From B30-G6 sp963701385 (GTDB taxonomy: Bacteria > Desulfobacterota > Desulfobacteria > Desulfobacterales > B30-G6), in assembly GCA_963701385.1 (NCBI GenBank), contig CAVOZW010000013.1, forward strand, positions 1 through 64,000: a stretch of DNA of 64,000 nt. The letters are read 5' to 3'. Under the pieces are notes generated by a model that was not told where the DNA came from, searched no databases, and was given only the letters and a program-made list of their open reading frames with translations. A program made the translations under genes and the position numbers. The stretch's first letter is position 1. Every line of letters starts with the position of its first letter. This document shows positions 18,518 through 26,932 of this stretch, in pieces.

Positions 18518-18980
18518 CAGACCACCTTTTGGCATTGGATTTGAAGATGAAATAATTTGAAAATGGTGTGATTAAAGAGAGTTACGGATTTAATACATGA
18601 TTAAGCAGAATAGGTCAAGAAATGGGGGTATTAAAACTAAACGTAGCTGAAATCCAAACCTTTGATACACAGAGAGCATGGCCGGTTTTCTGGGTCTTTA
18701 GAAACCTGAGATATCATCACATATCAACCACCAAATGGTCTATAACATCCATGTCAGATAGCCCGTTTCTGACAAAAATGCAAAAAATGAGAAATCAGCT
18801 CAATTGATTTCCTTCGATAACCTTTATTCAGCTCTGCTCTACATTGTACTGCTATTAGATTTTCATTGATAGAAGTGGGTGTTGATTAACGCTTCAAATG
18901 ATTAGCAATCGGCCATTTGAGGGCATGAAGGCTACTGGCTGATTATGTCAACTATTTGATATCATTTAATTTCAAGCTGT

Positions 18981-19094
18981 TGTTACATAATCTTCAATTG
19001 AGGGGCATCGCCGGGGATGATATAATCACCTATATTTCGACAGAGTTCGAATTTTGAAGATTTCTTTCGGTAGCCTGAATTGGTCATATCCTAA
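18981..19094 (+). repeat. Repeat B, copy B2
   Basis: Second 114-bp copy of repeat B (see 11705-11818), in the same orientation. It keeps ATCGCCGGGGATGATATAATC and TAGCCTGAATTGGTCATATCC. The hairpin is weaker (GGGGAT/ATCACC). The rest of the 18518-19226 spacer has no gene. Near 18658 is a fragment like the left end of repeat A (TTTGATACACAGAGAGC, with GATATCATC 50 bp later). Confidence 0.58.
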
Positions 19095-19226
19095 TTTCAG
19101 CATGATGATACCATGAAAAAGCAACGTTTATTCAAGTTTAGCACCGATGTAGATACCTAATAATGTTATCGGTAAAAAAGGCTGGCTGGCACTGAGTTAT
19201 CTGGACTTGTAACGTTATGGAAAAGC

Positions 19227-19242
19227 GACCGCTATAGCGGTC
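19227..19242 (-). terminator. Probable rho-independent terminator of the UlaG-like lipoprotein gene
   Basis: Perfect hairpin GACCGCTATAGCGGTC, followed on the minus strand by GCTTTTCC. It lies 58 bp downstream of the minus-strand gene that stops at 19300. The U-run is short. Confidence 0.5.
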
Positions 19243-19299
19243 CTCATTTATATAATTTTTAGCTCTCGTTTTTCTTTTTCAGAAAAGAATATCTGGCGT

Positions 19300-20415
19300 T
19301 TACGGTGACATATTAACAAAGAGTTTCCACCATTCATTTTTACCACCCCCGTTCCCGCTCTTGATTAACTCCCCAATTTTAGGTGTAAGATAATCTATAC
19401 CAGATTGGTTAGCTGCAATCAAAAATTGCTCGATAGGTTCGAACCAGGGAAACAGTCCGAGATCAAATGTACCCCAGCCATATGGTACCATCACTTTGCC
19501 GTTTACAGCCTGATGTGCCTTAACTGCTTGTTCTGGGGAATAATGGACTTCCATCTGGCCTTTCAATTTGCTGTATGCCCCAATTTCGAAAAAAGTAACA
19601 TCGAATGGCCCCAGACGTTCACCTATTTCGTAAAGACTGTCAAACCAGCCAGAATCTCCGCTAAGATATATATTCTGCCCTTTTCCTTGAATACTGTATG
19701 ATACCCAAAGCGTTTTATTTTTATCAAAAAGACCACGTTCGGAAGTGTGTTTAGCCGGTGCTGCGGTAATAATCAATTCATCAATGGATTTAGTCTGCCA
19801 CCAATCAAGTTCGAGTATATTCTCATGTGGTACTCCCCATTTCTCCAACTGCTTCCCTACAGCAAGAGGGGTAATAAATAGCTTGGTCTTGGTACTCAGT
19901 GCCTTAATGGAAGTCTCGTCCAGATGATCGGAATGGTTATGAGTAATAAGAACCACATCAACCGCCGGTAGGACATCTGTTGAAGATATCGTGTTTGAGT
20001 ATCGCTTAGGACTCAGCCATCCAAAGGAACCTGATCGCTGTGAGAAAATCGGATCGGATAAAATCACCTTGTCCTCTATTTTAATTAGGACAGTTGTATG
20101 CCCAAGCCAGGCAAATTGGAAATTTTGTCGTCCTGTCCATTGAGAAATATCAAATGGTTCCACGGGCAAAGAGGTTCCAGGAATATATCCTTCTGGTTTG
20201 TTGGAAAAATATTTCCAGAACATCTTCAAACTCGGTCCCCATTCAACACTCGGGACAGGTTCAGGATTTTGAAAATGAGCGCCACTCCATTGTGGGCTTT
20301 CTGCTATGCGCTGTCTTTGAATTTGATCAGATGCATTACTTGCTGAAGAGCACCCAAATAAAGATAACTGCATAATTACTAGACCGATGAACAATGTTAA
20401 TTTCATTTTTAGCAT
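19300..20415 (-). CDS. MBL-fold lipoprotein, UlaG / NAPE-PLD-like
   Basis: About 371 residues. The signal peptide ends with the lipobox LSLFGC, so it is a lipoprotein. Family marks of the UlaG/NAPE-PLD branch of the metallo-beta-lactamase fold are FAWLGHTTVLIKIEDKVILS, DVVLITHNHSDHLD (zinc site HxHxDH), TAAPAKHTSERG and YLSGDSGWFDS. Related proteins are N-acyl-phosphatidylethanolamine phospholipase D and lactonases, so the substrate may be a phospholipid or lactone. ATG 20415 or 20406 would both serve as start. The 5' side abuts a possible decayed attC (AGCTAAC near 20442). Confidence 0.82.
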   Translation of the reverse strand: MLKMKLTLFIGLVIMQLSLFGCSSASNASDQIQRQRIAESPQWSGAHFQNPEPVPSVEWGPSLKMFWKYFSNKPEGYIPGTSLPVEPFDISQWTGRQNFQFAWLGHTTVLIKIEDKVILSDPIFSQRSGSFGWLSPKRYSNTISSTDVLPAVDVVLITHNHSDHLDETSIKALSTKTKLFITPLAVGKQLEKWGVPHENILELDWWQTKSIDELIITAAPAKHTSERGLFDKNKTLWVSYSIQGKGQNIYLSGDSGWFDSLYEIGERLGPFDVTFFEIGAYSKLKGQMEVHYSPEQAVKAHQAVNGKVMVPYGWGTFDLGLFPWFEPIEQFLIAANQSGIDYLTPKIGELIKSGNGGGKNEWWKLFVNMSP

Positions 20416-20486
20416 TTTTCTTTTTATATCGTTTTGCACAGCTAACACCTGATGTTACTAACGTGGTTGGAACGTAGAAGGTATTC

Positions 20487-21233
20487 TCACAAATTAATAT
20501 GCATTCCGGGTTTGGCACATTTCACACAGGAAATTGTACTTTTAAATTCTTCTTTTAGATGTGTACCGTAATACTGTGTTTTTTCACCAGTGATAGGAAT
20601 AGCATTTTGTCTCAAATCTTTAATTGATAGATGGATGGGTACAGGATCATCATCTTTACCGTTAAGGTCGATCAGTACAATACGTGGTTTTTGACTTAAC
20701 ACAGTATGAACTGATTCACACCAAATAGTATCTGCAATATAGGCGAAATCTATACTATTATCTCTACGAGCAAGGTAAAAACCATATGTATCTATCAAAT
20801 GGTCCAACTTGAAAATAAATGTTTGAAATCCATTAATCAAATCCGGTCTTGATGTTTCGTCGACTTCTAAAAAATTACAAAATTCTTTCATCCATTTAAA
20901 GCAAGGATGCTTTGAAGAGAAAGCACTGACTACTAAATTTTCAGCCATCATTTTTAATCCTTCTGGCCCGACGATTTTGAAGGATAATCTCTTATTATTA
21001 GCTGTATGTAGAAAAAAGGCTGATAAGATTAAAAAAGGGAGACCAAAGATATGATCACCATGCAAATGAGAAATATAAATAGTATTGATAGAAGATAATT
21101 CAATAAAATTCTTGTTGATTGACAGCATTATATCAGGAGGTGTTTCGCATAATAGGGTGTCATTTAATACAAAAGCATTATACGGAAGTCCATCATTTAT
21201 AGCTCCTCCATTTCCTAATATTTTGATTTTCAC
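20487..21233 (-). CDS. MBL-fold hydrolase related to ribonuclease Z
   Basis: 248 residues. It starts MKIKILGNGGAINDGLPYNA, like RNase Z and arylsulfatase-like MBL proteins. The metal motif is YISHLHGDHIFGLP (residues 53-66). A late IADTIW takes the place of the usual DT motif. It lacks the long exosite arm of tRNase Z, and a housekeeping RNase Z would not be expected in an island, so a tRNA role is doubtful. It is one of three unrelated MBL hydrolases in the first 21 kb. Confidence 0.72.
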   Translation of the reverse strand: MKIKILGNGGAINDGLPYNAFVLNDTLLCETPPDIMLSINKNFIELSSINTIYISHLHGDHIFGLPFLILSAFFLHTANNKRLSFKIVGPEGLKMMAENLVVSAFSSKHPCFKWMKEFCNFLEVDETSRPDLINGFQTFIFKLDHLIDTYGFYLARRDNSIDFAYIADTIWCESVHTVLSQKPRIVLIDLNGKDDDPVPIHLSIKDLRQNAIPITGEKTQYYGTHLKEEFKSTISCVKCAKPGMHINL

Positions 21234-21279
21234 GTTATTCTTTCCATGATTACTGTCATTCCTTTTTATTGATTCTATT

Positions 21280-21286
21280 GCCTAAC
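21280..21286 (-). other. Possible attC R' core (GTTAGGC) behind the DUF2938 gene
   Basis: On the minus strand GGTTATGCTGGCGTTAGGC ends with a perfect GTTRRRY box 42 bp after the original stop of the DUF2938 gene and 47 bp before the next gene's start. The matching R'' box is not convincing (GGCCAAC, about 100 nt before, with one mismatch and inside the gene). It is suggestive only. Confidence 0.3.
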
Positions 21287-21327
21287 GCCAGCATAACCCA
21301 CCCTGCGCATTCTGCCTTCCCCGGTGC

Positions 21328-21800
21328 TCACACCAGTGCGACCCCGACTGCAAGACCCACTCCATAGAATAGGTGGTTGGCCAGACTGGAAAGAGGAGCC
21401 CGAATGCCTTCGGGAGACCGCCTGCAAACACACCCAGCCCCATGGAAGGGAGAACGAAGAAATGAGAGGCTACCGTCGTCGCGACGCCATAGACAAGGGC
21501 CCATATCGGTGATGCAGGCCCTCCAACCAAGAGATCCCAGCCGAGCATGTAGGTGACCGCGAGGCCCACACCGATGGTGTAATGCGTGATATAGCCATAG
21601 AGCAACTCATTTGCGACCTGTCCCATTTCGCCTGGATGGCGATAGCGGAAGCGCCCGTGCGCCCAACCCATGGACATTCTCCCAATCATCCTCATGTCAA
21701 TTTTTAGGAGCATCCCAGTTCGGGCGAAGAGATGGTTCAAAGAATCCATCACCAACGTCCCCAACACTCCGGCTACTACTCCCGTTACGATGAGATCCAT
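21328..21800 (-). pseudogene. DUF2938 family membrane protein, frameshifted near the C-terminus
   Basis: Starts at ATG 21800 after GGAGGG. The family pattern is clear: MDLIVTGVVAGVLGTLVMDS, RMSMGWAHGRFRYRHPGEM and a GVATTVASHFFVLPSMGLG helix. The open frame changes near 21405. The original frame continues as IRAPLSSLANHLFYGVGLAV and stops at 21328, which is the expected DUF2938 end. In the present frame the chain runs to 21282 with a foreign tail (HWCEHRGRQ). The membrane core is intact, so partial function cannot be excluded. Confidence 0.72.
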
Positions 21801-21955
21801 CGTCCCTCCAATCTCCAAATCTGAGACACCAGGCTGCCCGGACAGGTTAACCTGGCTGTACCCCTATTGGTTCGTACCGGTATCTTCACGACTCGGAAAC
21901 ACCTAATATTAATGTTGGCCAGAAGTTTCTCTGTTCAGCGGTGTTCGTTGATGGC

Positions 21956-22567
21956 TTAAAATGCTTTCACCATTCTAAAGAACTTCACACCCGGTATTGC
22001 TAAGCGTTTTGGCCACTGCGACTCAACGGTCATCCCGCGACACTCATAGAGTTTGCGAGCGCCTTTATTTCCGGCTGAAACATCGAGGGAAAGTCGGGTT
22101 GATCCGTTGGCACGAGCGTGGTCTTCGATAAAGTCCATCAAAGTGGAACCGACGCCTTCGCCACGGAGTTCTTTGTCGACAGCCATAGCTTGGATGTAGA
22201 AATCGTTATCGGCGATGGTGTCGATAATTCGAAAGAGTGGTGCGAACAGGGTTGAAATGACCATCATCCGCAGATTAAACCTGCCCGCGGCCTGCTTCAG
22301 AGGTCGATCTGAGGATCGTCGATGTTGCTCGGCCGTATAGCCTGAGACCATTCCCACAATGACCTTTTCACGTTCGGCGAAAGTTACGTTTTTGTACGAG
22401 AGGTCGTGGCCCGGTTGTGTGAATGCTGTAGCGATTTTGTCAACGGAACGCCTACCGAGCATGAAACGAAAGAACCCCTCGGCTGCTTGATCGAGGTAGC
22501 GTGCGTACACCCGTCCCTCCTCGAAGATGGGATTGGCGGTACGAAACTTTATTGAGGGTTTTGGCAT
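21956..22567 (-). CDS. GNAT family N-acetyltransferase
   Basis: 203 residues. The acetyl-CoA site is in ELRGEGVGSTLMDFIEDHA (R/Q-G-x-G-x-G/A), preceded by FYIQAMAVDK. It is followed by the family's SLDVSAGNKGARKLYECRGM. Substrate unknown. The base composition is clearly GC-richer than the neighbouring methyltransferase gene, suggesting a different origin for each gene of this stretch. Downstream (left) is a short imperfect hairpin with AACACC/GGTGTT ends. Confidence 0.8.
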   Translation of the reverse strand: MPKPSIKFRTANPIFEEGRVYARYLDQAAEGFFRFMLGRRSVDKIATAFTQPGHDLSYKNVTFAEREKVIVGMVSGYTAEQHRRSSDRPLKQAAGRFNLRMMVISTLFAPLFRIIDTIADNDFYIQAMAVDKELRGEGVGSTLMDFIEDHARANGSTRLSLDVSAGNKGARKLYECRGMTVESQWPKRLAIPGVKFFRMVKAF

Positions 22568-22685
22568 GATAGCTAACTCAACCCGAACAATAATATTAGG
22601 TGGAAAATATTGCCAACAAGAAATACTGACAGTGTGATCAATGCTGCTTGGTTAATCAGAAGATATCATGGAAAGGCTTACCAAT

Positions 22686-22761
22686 GCAAGATTCTGTCTG
22701 TTGTGATTATTTTTGTACATCGTTACTTTTTGTGGCACTTGATATCTACCGTTTTGTTGGA
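22686..22761 (+). repeat. Repeat A, copy A6 (3' half)
   Basis: Matches the right half of repeat A, from GCAAGATTCTGTCTGTTGTG through ACATCGTTACTTTTTGTGGC to TTTTGTTGGAG. It is most like the right half of A5. It ends only 5 bp from the R' box of the attC site at 22767-22840, directly linking repeat A with an integron recombination site. Confidence 0.62.
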
Positions 22762-22766
22762 GGTAT

Positions 22767-22840
22767 ATTTAACGCCAATCTTGAGGGGCTTGTGTGAAGC
22801 GGCAGCGTAACACAAGTCCCTCTCAAAGATTTTGTTAGGC
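22767..22840 (-). other. Integron attC recombination site
   Basis: Read on the minus strand it begins GCCTAAC, a perfect R'' box (RYYYAAC), and ends GTTAAAT, a perfect R' box (GTTRRRY), 74 bp in all. Between them is a long imperfect palindrome: GAGAGGGACTTGTGT pairs with ACACAAGCCCCTC, AATCTTTGA with AAGATTGG, with a few unpaired bases as in true attC sites. It lies 30 bp after the stop of the methyltransferase gene, the normal cassette arrangement. It is the strongest sign that this region came from an integron array. No integrase gene is in the window. Confidence 0.8.
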
Positions 22841-22870
22841 TTGAATCCAATTCATAGTGGGTGGTCTTAG

Positions 22871-23617
22871 TTACTTTTTAGAAATTAAAACAAAAGAGAA
22901 TTCTGTTAAAGGTTTTACTTTAATGTTTTTGAATCCAATTTCTCTGACATTCTTTTCTAACATCGAGATTGTCATTATATTTCTCTTTGGATCATCTGCC
23001 AAATTTTTAACAGCAAATAATGCACCAAATAAGGGGCCTGATCGTTCGGGATCTGCATAATAACCACGGACAATTAACACACCATTTTGGGTAAGACTAT
23101 TCCAGGCGTTCTGTAAAATAATTTTGGCTTCAGAGTCTCCATACATGACGTCCGATAGAAGAACAGCATCAATTTTTTCTCCCAAAGGATCTTTCAGAAA
23201 GTTACCTTCCTTTAAAACAATTTGTTTTCTCTCTGGGCGGTCCACAATCAGCTTTCGTGTCACTGATAGGGTGTCTTTTACATCTAATATTGTAGATTCA
23301 AGATCAGGATATTTTTGGCACAAAGCAACGGAATACAAGCCGGAACCACCTCCTGCATCTGTCATTTTCATACATCCAGAAAGATCTACTATATCTTTTA
23401 ATGCTTCAGCTTCTCCCAACTGGCCGATACTGTTCATGGCTAATATGAAAGTTTTGTAATCAAATTTTAAGTCAGGTAAAACTACGTTCTTTTTTTCTTT
23501 ACCCCTAATTAACTCTGGGAGTTGGAACCATTGTAGTGATTCATTATTAACTAATTTCTGTAGAAAAAGGCAAAAAGTTCTTTGAAAACTTGGGGTTAAG
23601 CGCATTTTGACTACCAA
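22871..23617 (-). CDS. O-methyltransferase-like SAM methyltransferase (N-terminally short)
   Basis: 248 residues. The SAM motif is TDAGGGSGLYSVAL, followed by ILDVKDTLSVTRKLI, VLLSDVMYGDSEAKIILQNA and LIVRGYYADP, the pattern of the plant/HIOMT-type O-methyltransferase domain (PF00891). Full proteins carry an N-terminal dimerisation domain of about 90 residues. Only about 40 residues precede the core region here, so the front is missing or the frame has been cut by the IS remnant that starts 80 bp away. With the attC after its stop it forms a cassette-like unit. Confidence 0.7.
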   Translation of the reverse strand: MVVKMRLTPSFQRTFCLFLQKLVNNESLQWFQLPELIRGKEKKNVVLPDLKFDYKTFILAMNSIGQLGEAEALKDIVDLSGCMKMTDAGGGSGLYSVALCQKYPDLESTILDVKDTLSVTRKLIVDRPERKQIVLKEGNFLKDPLGEKIDAVLLSDVMYGDSEAKIILQNAWNSLTQNGVLIVRGYYADPERSGPLFGALFAVKNLADDPKRNIMTISMLEKNVREIGFKNIKVKPLTEFSFVLISKK

Positions 23618-23695
23618 TTTTCAGGATAGTATGATATATAATTGGTTGTGAAATCAATATATTATCAATTTACTATCTTCGAAAGGAGAGCCAAA

Positions 23696-24409
23696 ATGCG
23701 CAAAAAGACGATAGCACAAAGGGCCATTTTTGACCAGTCTATTCACCAACTGATCCGTTTGATTCAGCCTGAGAAGGTTCTCAGAAAAATCGATGCTGTT
23801 TTAGACCAGAATTGTCGAATGATCGACATTGTGCATGATGATCTCACCAAAGGCAGCCAGGCACTCAAAGGTGAAGACGTGCCTGCCAATGAAAAGATTT
23901 TGTCCATCTTTGAGCAGCACACCGATGTTATTTGCCGGGGCAAGACCCAATCACCTGCAGAATTTGGTCACAAGGTGTTTTTTGTAACCGGCAAAAGCGG
24001 TCTGGTCACTCAGTATGAAGTGTTGCTCGGCAATCCCGGAGACAATGAGCTTTTACCTGGATGTTTGGTGAAACACAAAAGCCAATACCGAAAGGCGCCC
24101 TACAACCTGAGTGGTGATCGCCGATTTTTCAGCGACGACAACGAAACAAAAGCTGCAAAAGCCGGCGTCGTGCGGGTATCAATCTGTAAGCCGGGCTATC
24201 GGTCCAAGGCGCGAAGACAACTTGAGAAAGAACGATGGTTTAAAACCCTACAAAGGTTCAGGGCTGGCATCGAGGGCATCATCTCCGGCTTGATGCGTGG
24301 CCTTGGTCTTAAACGGTGTATCTGGAAAGGATGGGAATCCTTTCGTACTTATGTGTCGATAGGGGTACTAACTTTTAACTTGAGGAAAGTCGCACTACTG
24401 TTGCGTTAA
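23696..24409 (+). mobile_element. Transposase remnant, ISNCY-like, internally shortened
   Basis: 237 residues from ATG 23696, which follows GGAGAG. The C-terminal half resembles transposases of the ISNCY group (for example RRFFSDDNETKAAKAGV, then RFRAGIEGIISGLMRGLGL and FRTYVSIGVLTFNLRKVALL). These are usually over 400 residues. The N-terminal part jumps from a start-like MRKKTIAQRAIFDQ into the catalytic middle, so a large internal piece is gone. I could not find clear terminal inverted repeats. It is probably inactive. Confidence 0.68.
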
Positions 24410-24586
24410 ACTTTATAAGGGAAAATGCGCAATCAAAATAAAAGGGAGTCGTGTTTGTAACTTCTGTCAATAAAACCTGAAAAACGCTTGCTTGGAGAAA
24501 AAATGGAATCGCAATTATCCATATCTCAGGTTGCATACTCCCTTGATCGTCAAATCAAGGCAAAATAAGGCCTTTTTCTACAGAAA

Positions 24587-24862
24587 CTAGGTAACTTCAA
24601 GCCGAAGTTCTTTTCCGAGAGCGTTGGCGAACTTGCCCAGAGTAGAGAGCTTTATATCCTCTGCATGATTCTCTATTCTTGAAATAGCTGATTTTTTTGT
24701 GTTCAATTTCTTGGCAAGTTCCTCTTGTGTTAGTCCGGCTTCTTCACGCGCCTTTTTTAGGATAACGCCAATCTTGAATTGTTCATATCCGTAATCGTAA
24801 TCCAGTGCAAAATCGGGATCACGCGCCTTTCTTTTTTTTATGTATTTTTGAAGATCACTCAT
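24587..24862 (-). CDS. higA: HigA-type antitoxin, XRE helix-turn-helix
   Basis: 91 residues. A Cro/C1-type helix-turn-helix spans about 33-85 (LKKAREEAGLTQEELAKKLN, then KSAISRIENHAEDIKLSTLG). The 4-bp overlap with the preceding toxin gene (ATGA) and the toxin-first order are those of HigBA systems. It should bind HigB and repress its own promoter. The N-terminal KKRKARDPDFALDYDYGYEQ is typical of this subgroup. Confidence 0.85.
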   Translation of the reverse strand: MSDLQKYIKKRKARDPDFALDYDYGYEQFKIGVILKKAREEAGLTQEELAKKLNTKKSAISRIENHAEDIKLSTLGKFANALGKELRLEVT

Positions 24863-25218
24863 TTTATTTTCCTCCTGAAATAGTCTTTTTTTCTTTCTTC
24901 AGCAATTTTAATGGCTCTTTTAGGTGTTTTTTGGGTCTTTTTTTGAAAAGCATGTGCCACAACTACAATATTGGGGCCATCGAAAAATCCAATCAGCCGA
25001 AAAATGTTGGATCCAGCAGAGGCTCTAACCTCCCAGAAATCTTGGGTATTCACAAGTTTCTTGAAATATTTTGACGGCACCTGATCAAGATCTTCAACCA
25101 GTTTTAAAACCCACGTCACTTTTTTGGCTGACTTGGCTGGAAGCTGGTCCAGAAAGTCTTCGATCGGATTTTGTCCTGAAACTGTTCTGTAATATTCTAT
25201 TTTCCGCATCGTATCCAT
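24859..25218 (-). CDS. higB: HigB-type toxin (RelE/Gp49-like mRNA interferase)
   Basis: 119 residues of the phage-derived Gp49-like/HigB family (DUF891). Marks include YYRTVSGQNPIEDFLDQLPA, FKKLVNTQDFWEVRASAGSN (the conserved L-x-G/D-x-L-W-E-L-R type region) and VVVAHAFQKKTQKTPKRAIK. Such toxins cut mRNA on the ribosome. It forms an operon with higA downstream. The start could be the ATG at 25218 or at 25209; neither has a strong ribosome site. Confidence 0.85.
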   Translation of the reverse strand: MDTMRKIEYYRTVSGQNPIEDFLDQLPAKSAKKVTWVLKLVEDLDQVPSKYFKKLVNTQDFWEVRASAGSNIFRLIGFFDGPNIVVVAHAFQKKTQKTPKRAIKIAEERKKDYFRRKIK

Positions 25219-25476
25219 ATGTTAACATGTATGTGAACTTTGTCAAGGCAGATTAATTGATTGGACTCGAAGGCTTCGAATACAAATCATAGCAGTCTGG
25301 ACAACTGCGAAATTGGAGATTTCATCAAATATTGAGATTTTCAGGTTTTAGAGGTTCTATGATTCAGCTTTTGGTCAGTGAAAAGCTGGTGACAGGGACC
25401 AAATCTTTAGCATTTTATGGATGTTTTTCGGGGTTGATTGCCACAAGAAGTGCTTATAAAATCCCAAGCAATCCAT

Positions 25477-25749
25477 CTAATCGTTTTTTGATATAAGATC
25501 ACCTTCAACGTAGCGGTGAATAACGCCGGAAATTAATGTTTGGTAGGGGATGCCCATTTGAAGCGCTTTCTTTTGAATCCCTTTAAAGTCGTGGTCATAT
25601 AATCGAATAGTAATTCGCTTGTCCTTCTTGAATGTACTTAAGGCTGCAGCTTTGATAGCCGCAATCTCCTTTTTAGAAGGCTTGGACAATTTCAATTTGC
25701 CGGATTCATAAGCTTCCAGAATTTCTTTTTCTTCCTGATCTAGTTTCAT
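25477..25749 (-). CDS. CopG/BrnA-like antitoxin
   Basis: 90 residues. A C-terminal ribbon-helix-helix-like part carries KRITIRLYDHDFKGIQKKAL and GIPYQTLISGVIHRYVEG, the pattern of BrnA/CopG-type antitoxins. The N-terminal part is charged and probably binds the toxin. It starts 2 bp after the toxin's stop, on the same strand. Toxin-first order agrees with brnTA operons. Confidence 0.78.
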   Translation of the reverse strand: MKLDQEEKEILEAYESGKLKLSKPSKKEIAAIKAAALSTFKKDKRITIRLYDHDFKGIQKKALQMGIPYQTLISGVIHRYVEGDLISKND

Positions 25750-25751
25750 GA

Positions 25752-26030
25752 TTATTCTTCCTGTTCTTTTAAAAAGGCTTTGGTTGCTTTTCTGCTTGGA
25801 ATGATCGTTTTCAAAAAAATGAAATCCTTTTTAATGATGTGCGGGACCAGATAAACATAATTTTCAACGATGACAAAATAGATTCGCTGATTTGGATATT
25901 TTTCCTGATTCGGGTGATCGGCAGTTCTCCAAATGTCACCGTGGCCAAGATGAAAAATTATCTGTTCGAATGAAATAACTCGATTTTTTTTCAACCAATC
26001 ATTTTTATCTGGATTCCAATCATATTTCAT
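25752..26030 (-). CDS. brnT: BrnT-family toxin
   Basis: 92 residues from ATG 26030 (the longer frame starts in non-coding sequence). The start YDWNPDKNDWLKKNRVISFE is the classic BrnT opening, followed by RIYFVIVENYVYLVPHI and FLKTIIPSRKATKAF. BrnT is a RelE-fold ribonuclease neutralised by BrnA. The length fits the family norm of about 90. This is the second toxin-antitoxin pair within 2 kb. Confidence 0.82.
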   Translation of the reverse strand: MKYDWNPDKNDWLKKNRVISFEQIIFHLGHGDIWRTADHPNQEKYPNQRIYFVIVENYVYLVPHIIKKDFIFLKTIIPSRKATKAFLKEQEE

Positions 26031-26337
26031 GAACAACATTGTACATCTTTTGAATGTACATGTCAATTCGAGTTTAGCCCTGGACTTTAGAAGTCCATTC
26101 AGTTGATGCGATCTATGAAATAAAAAGATAGGCGAATTGCAAAAATAAACACTTAAGAATATCACCAAAGTTATCGTGTAACACAGATGTAACAAATTTT
26201 CGGTCACTGTGGGGATTTAGAGGGTAACGCTGGGAATTCCGATGTGATTATTGAATGATGGAATTAGTTTAAATATCGTCAAGTTAGGTAAGAAAAGGCA
26301 AGGTCGGGATAATGCAGGAAAAGGGGAGAACTTGGTA

Positions 26338-26382
26338 CTGAAAATCCCCGTGTCGGCAGTTCGATTCTGTCCCTCGGCACCA
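26338..26382 (+). repeat. tRNA-Phe 3' fragment, attachment site copy 1
   Basis: 45 bp identical to the copies at 31499 and 52805. It reads CTGAAAATCC (anticodon loop and stem of tRNA-Phe, GAA anticodon), then GTGTCGG, the T arm GGCAG-TTCGATT-CTGTC, acceptor strand CCTCGGC, A, and CCA. The 5' half of the tRNA (it would start GCCGAGG) is not upstream, so this is a displaced 3' end left by integration with crossover in the anticodon loop, as tyrosine integrases do. Confidence 0.88.
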
Positions 26383-26391
26383 GTAAAATAA

Positions 26392-26424
26392 AGCACTTAC
26401 GATATTTTCGTGAGTGCTTTTTTT
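26392..26424 (+). terminator. Rho-independent terminator after tRNA-Phe fragment 1
   Basis: Hairpin AGCACTTACGA / TCGTGAGTGCT followed by a run of T. It follows the tRNA end by 9 bp. The terminators after the other two tRNA copies are different, so each copy brought its own 3' flank. Just beyond, GTAACGGGCACAATT (26439-26453) is the reverse complement of a motif found left of the other two copies. Confidence 0.75.
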
Positions 26425-26695
26425 GTTTAAAGGGACCCAGTAACGGGCACAATTCACATTTGATAAAAATCTAACCTATTGATATCACATGAGAAAACTT
26501 TGATGACACGGGGATTTTAACCCCCCGCGCCCGTAAATACGGCAGTGTTGAATCGTTCTATTTATTGGAAACTGAGTGAATGCGCTTGTGATTTGAGAAT
26601 CTTGTTTGAAATATTTATCAAAACATAATAAGGTATCGAAAATGTATTCATTGAACGTAAATGACGTTTAATAAAATCAAAAGGAAAAGAAAAAA

Positions 26696-26932
26696 ATGCA
26701 ATTATCCCCGTTGGAGGAAATAGCGAGCGGGCTGCCATTTTTCAAAACGGTAAATGAACGGGAGAAACTGTTGGGCGTGGTGGGTGCTCTGGTGCTACGG
26801 CAGGTAAGTCTTAGCAAAGCCGCCGAAATCATGGAAATGGGAAAGGAAGCCTTTGTTGAACTGCTGGATGCCATGAGGGTGGAATTTTCCTATCTTGAGG
26901 AAAGTGATGTCGAAACGGAAATGAAGTGGTGA
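26696..26932 (+). CDS. UPF0175 family antitoxin-like protein
   Basis: 78 residues. The UPF0175 pattern is seen in VGALVLRQVSLSKAAEIMEM and GKEAFVELLDAMRVEFSYLE, a short helix-turn-helix that normally accompanies a PIN-like DUF3368 protein. The stop codon overlaps the next gene's GTG start (TGGTGA), so the two are translationally coupled. It is the first gene after the tRNA fragment on the left edge of the 5-kb island. Confidence 0.82.
   Translation: MQLSPLEEIASGLPFFKTVNEREKLLGVVGALVLRQVSLSKAAEIMEMGKEAFVELLDAMRVEFSYLEESDVETEMKW

Noticed and set aside
26338..26382. A complete tRNA gene, at first read as tRNA-Leu
   Set aside because: Only the 3' 45 nt are present. The anticodon-loop part CTGAAAATCC is that of tRNA-Phe, and no 5' half with GCCGAGG is upstream.
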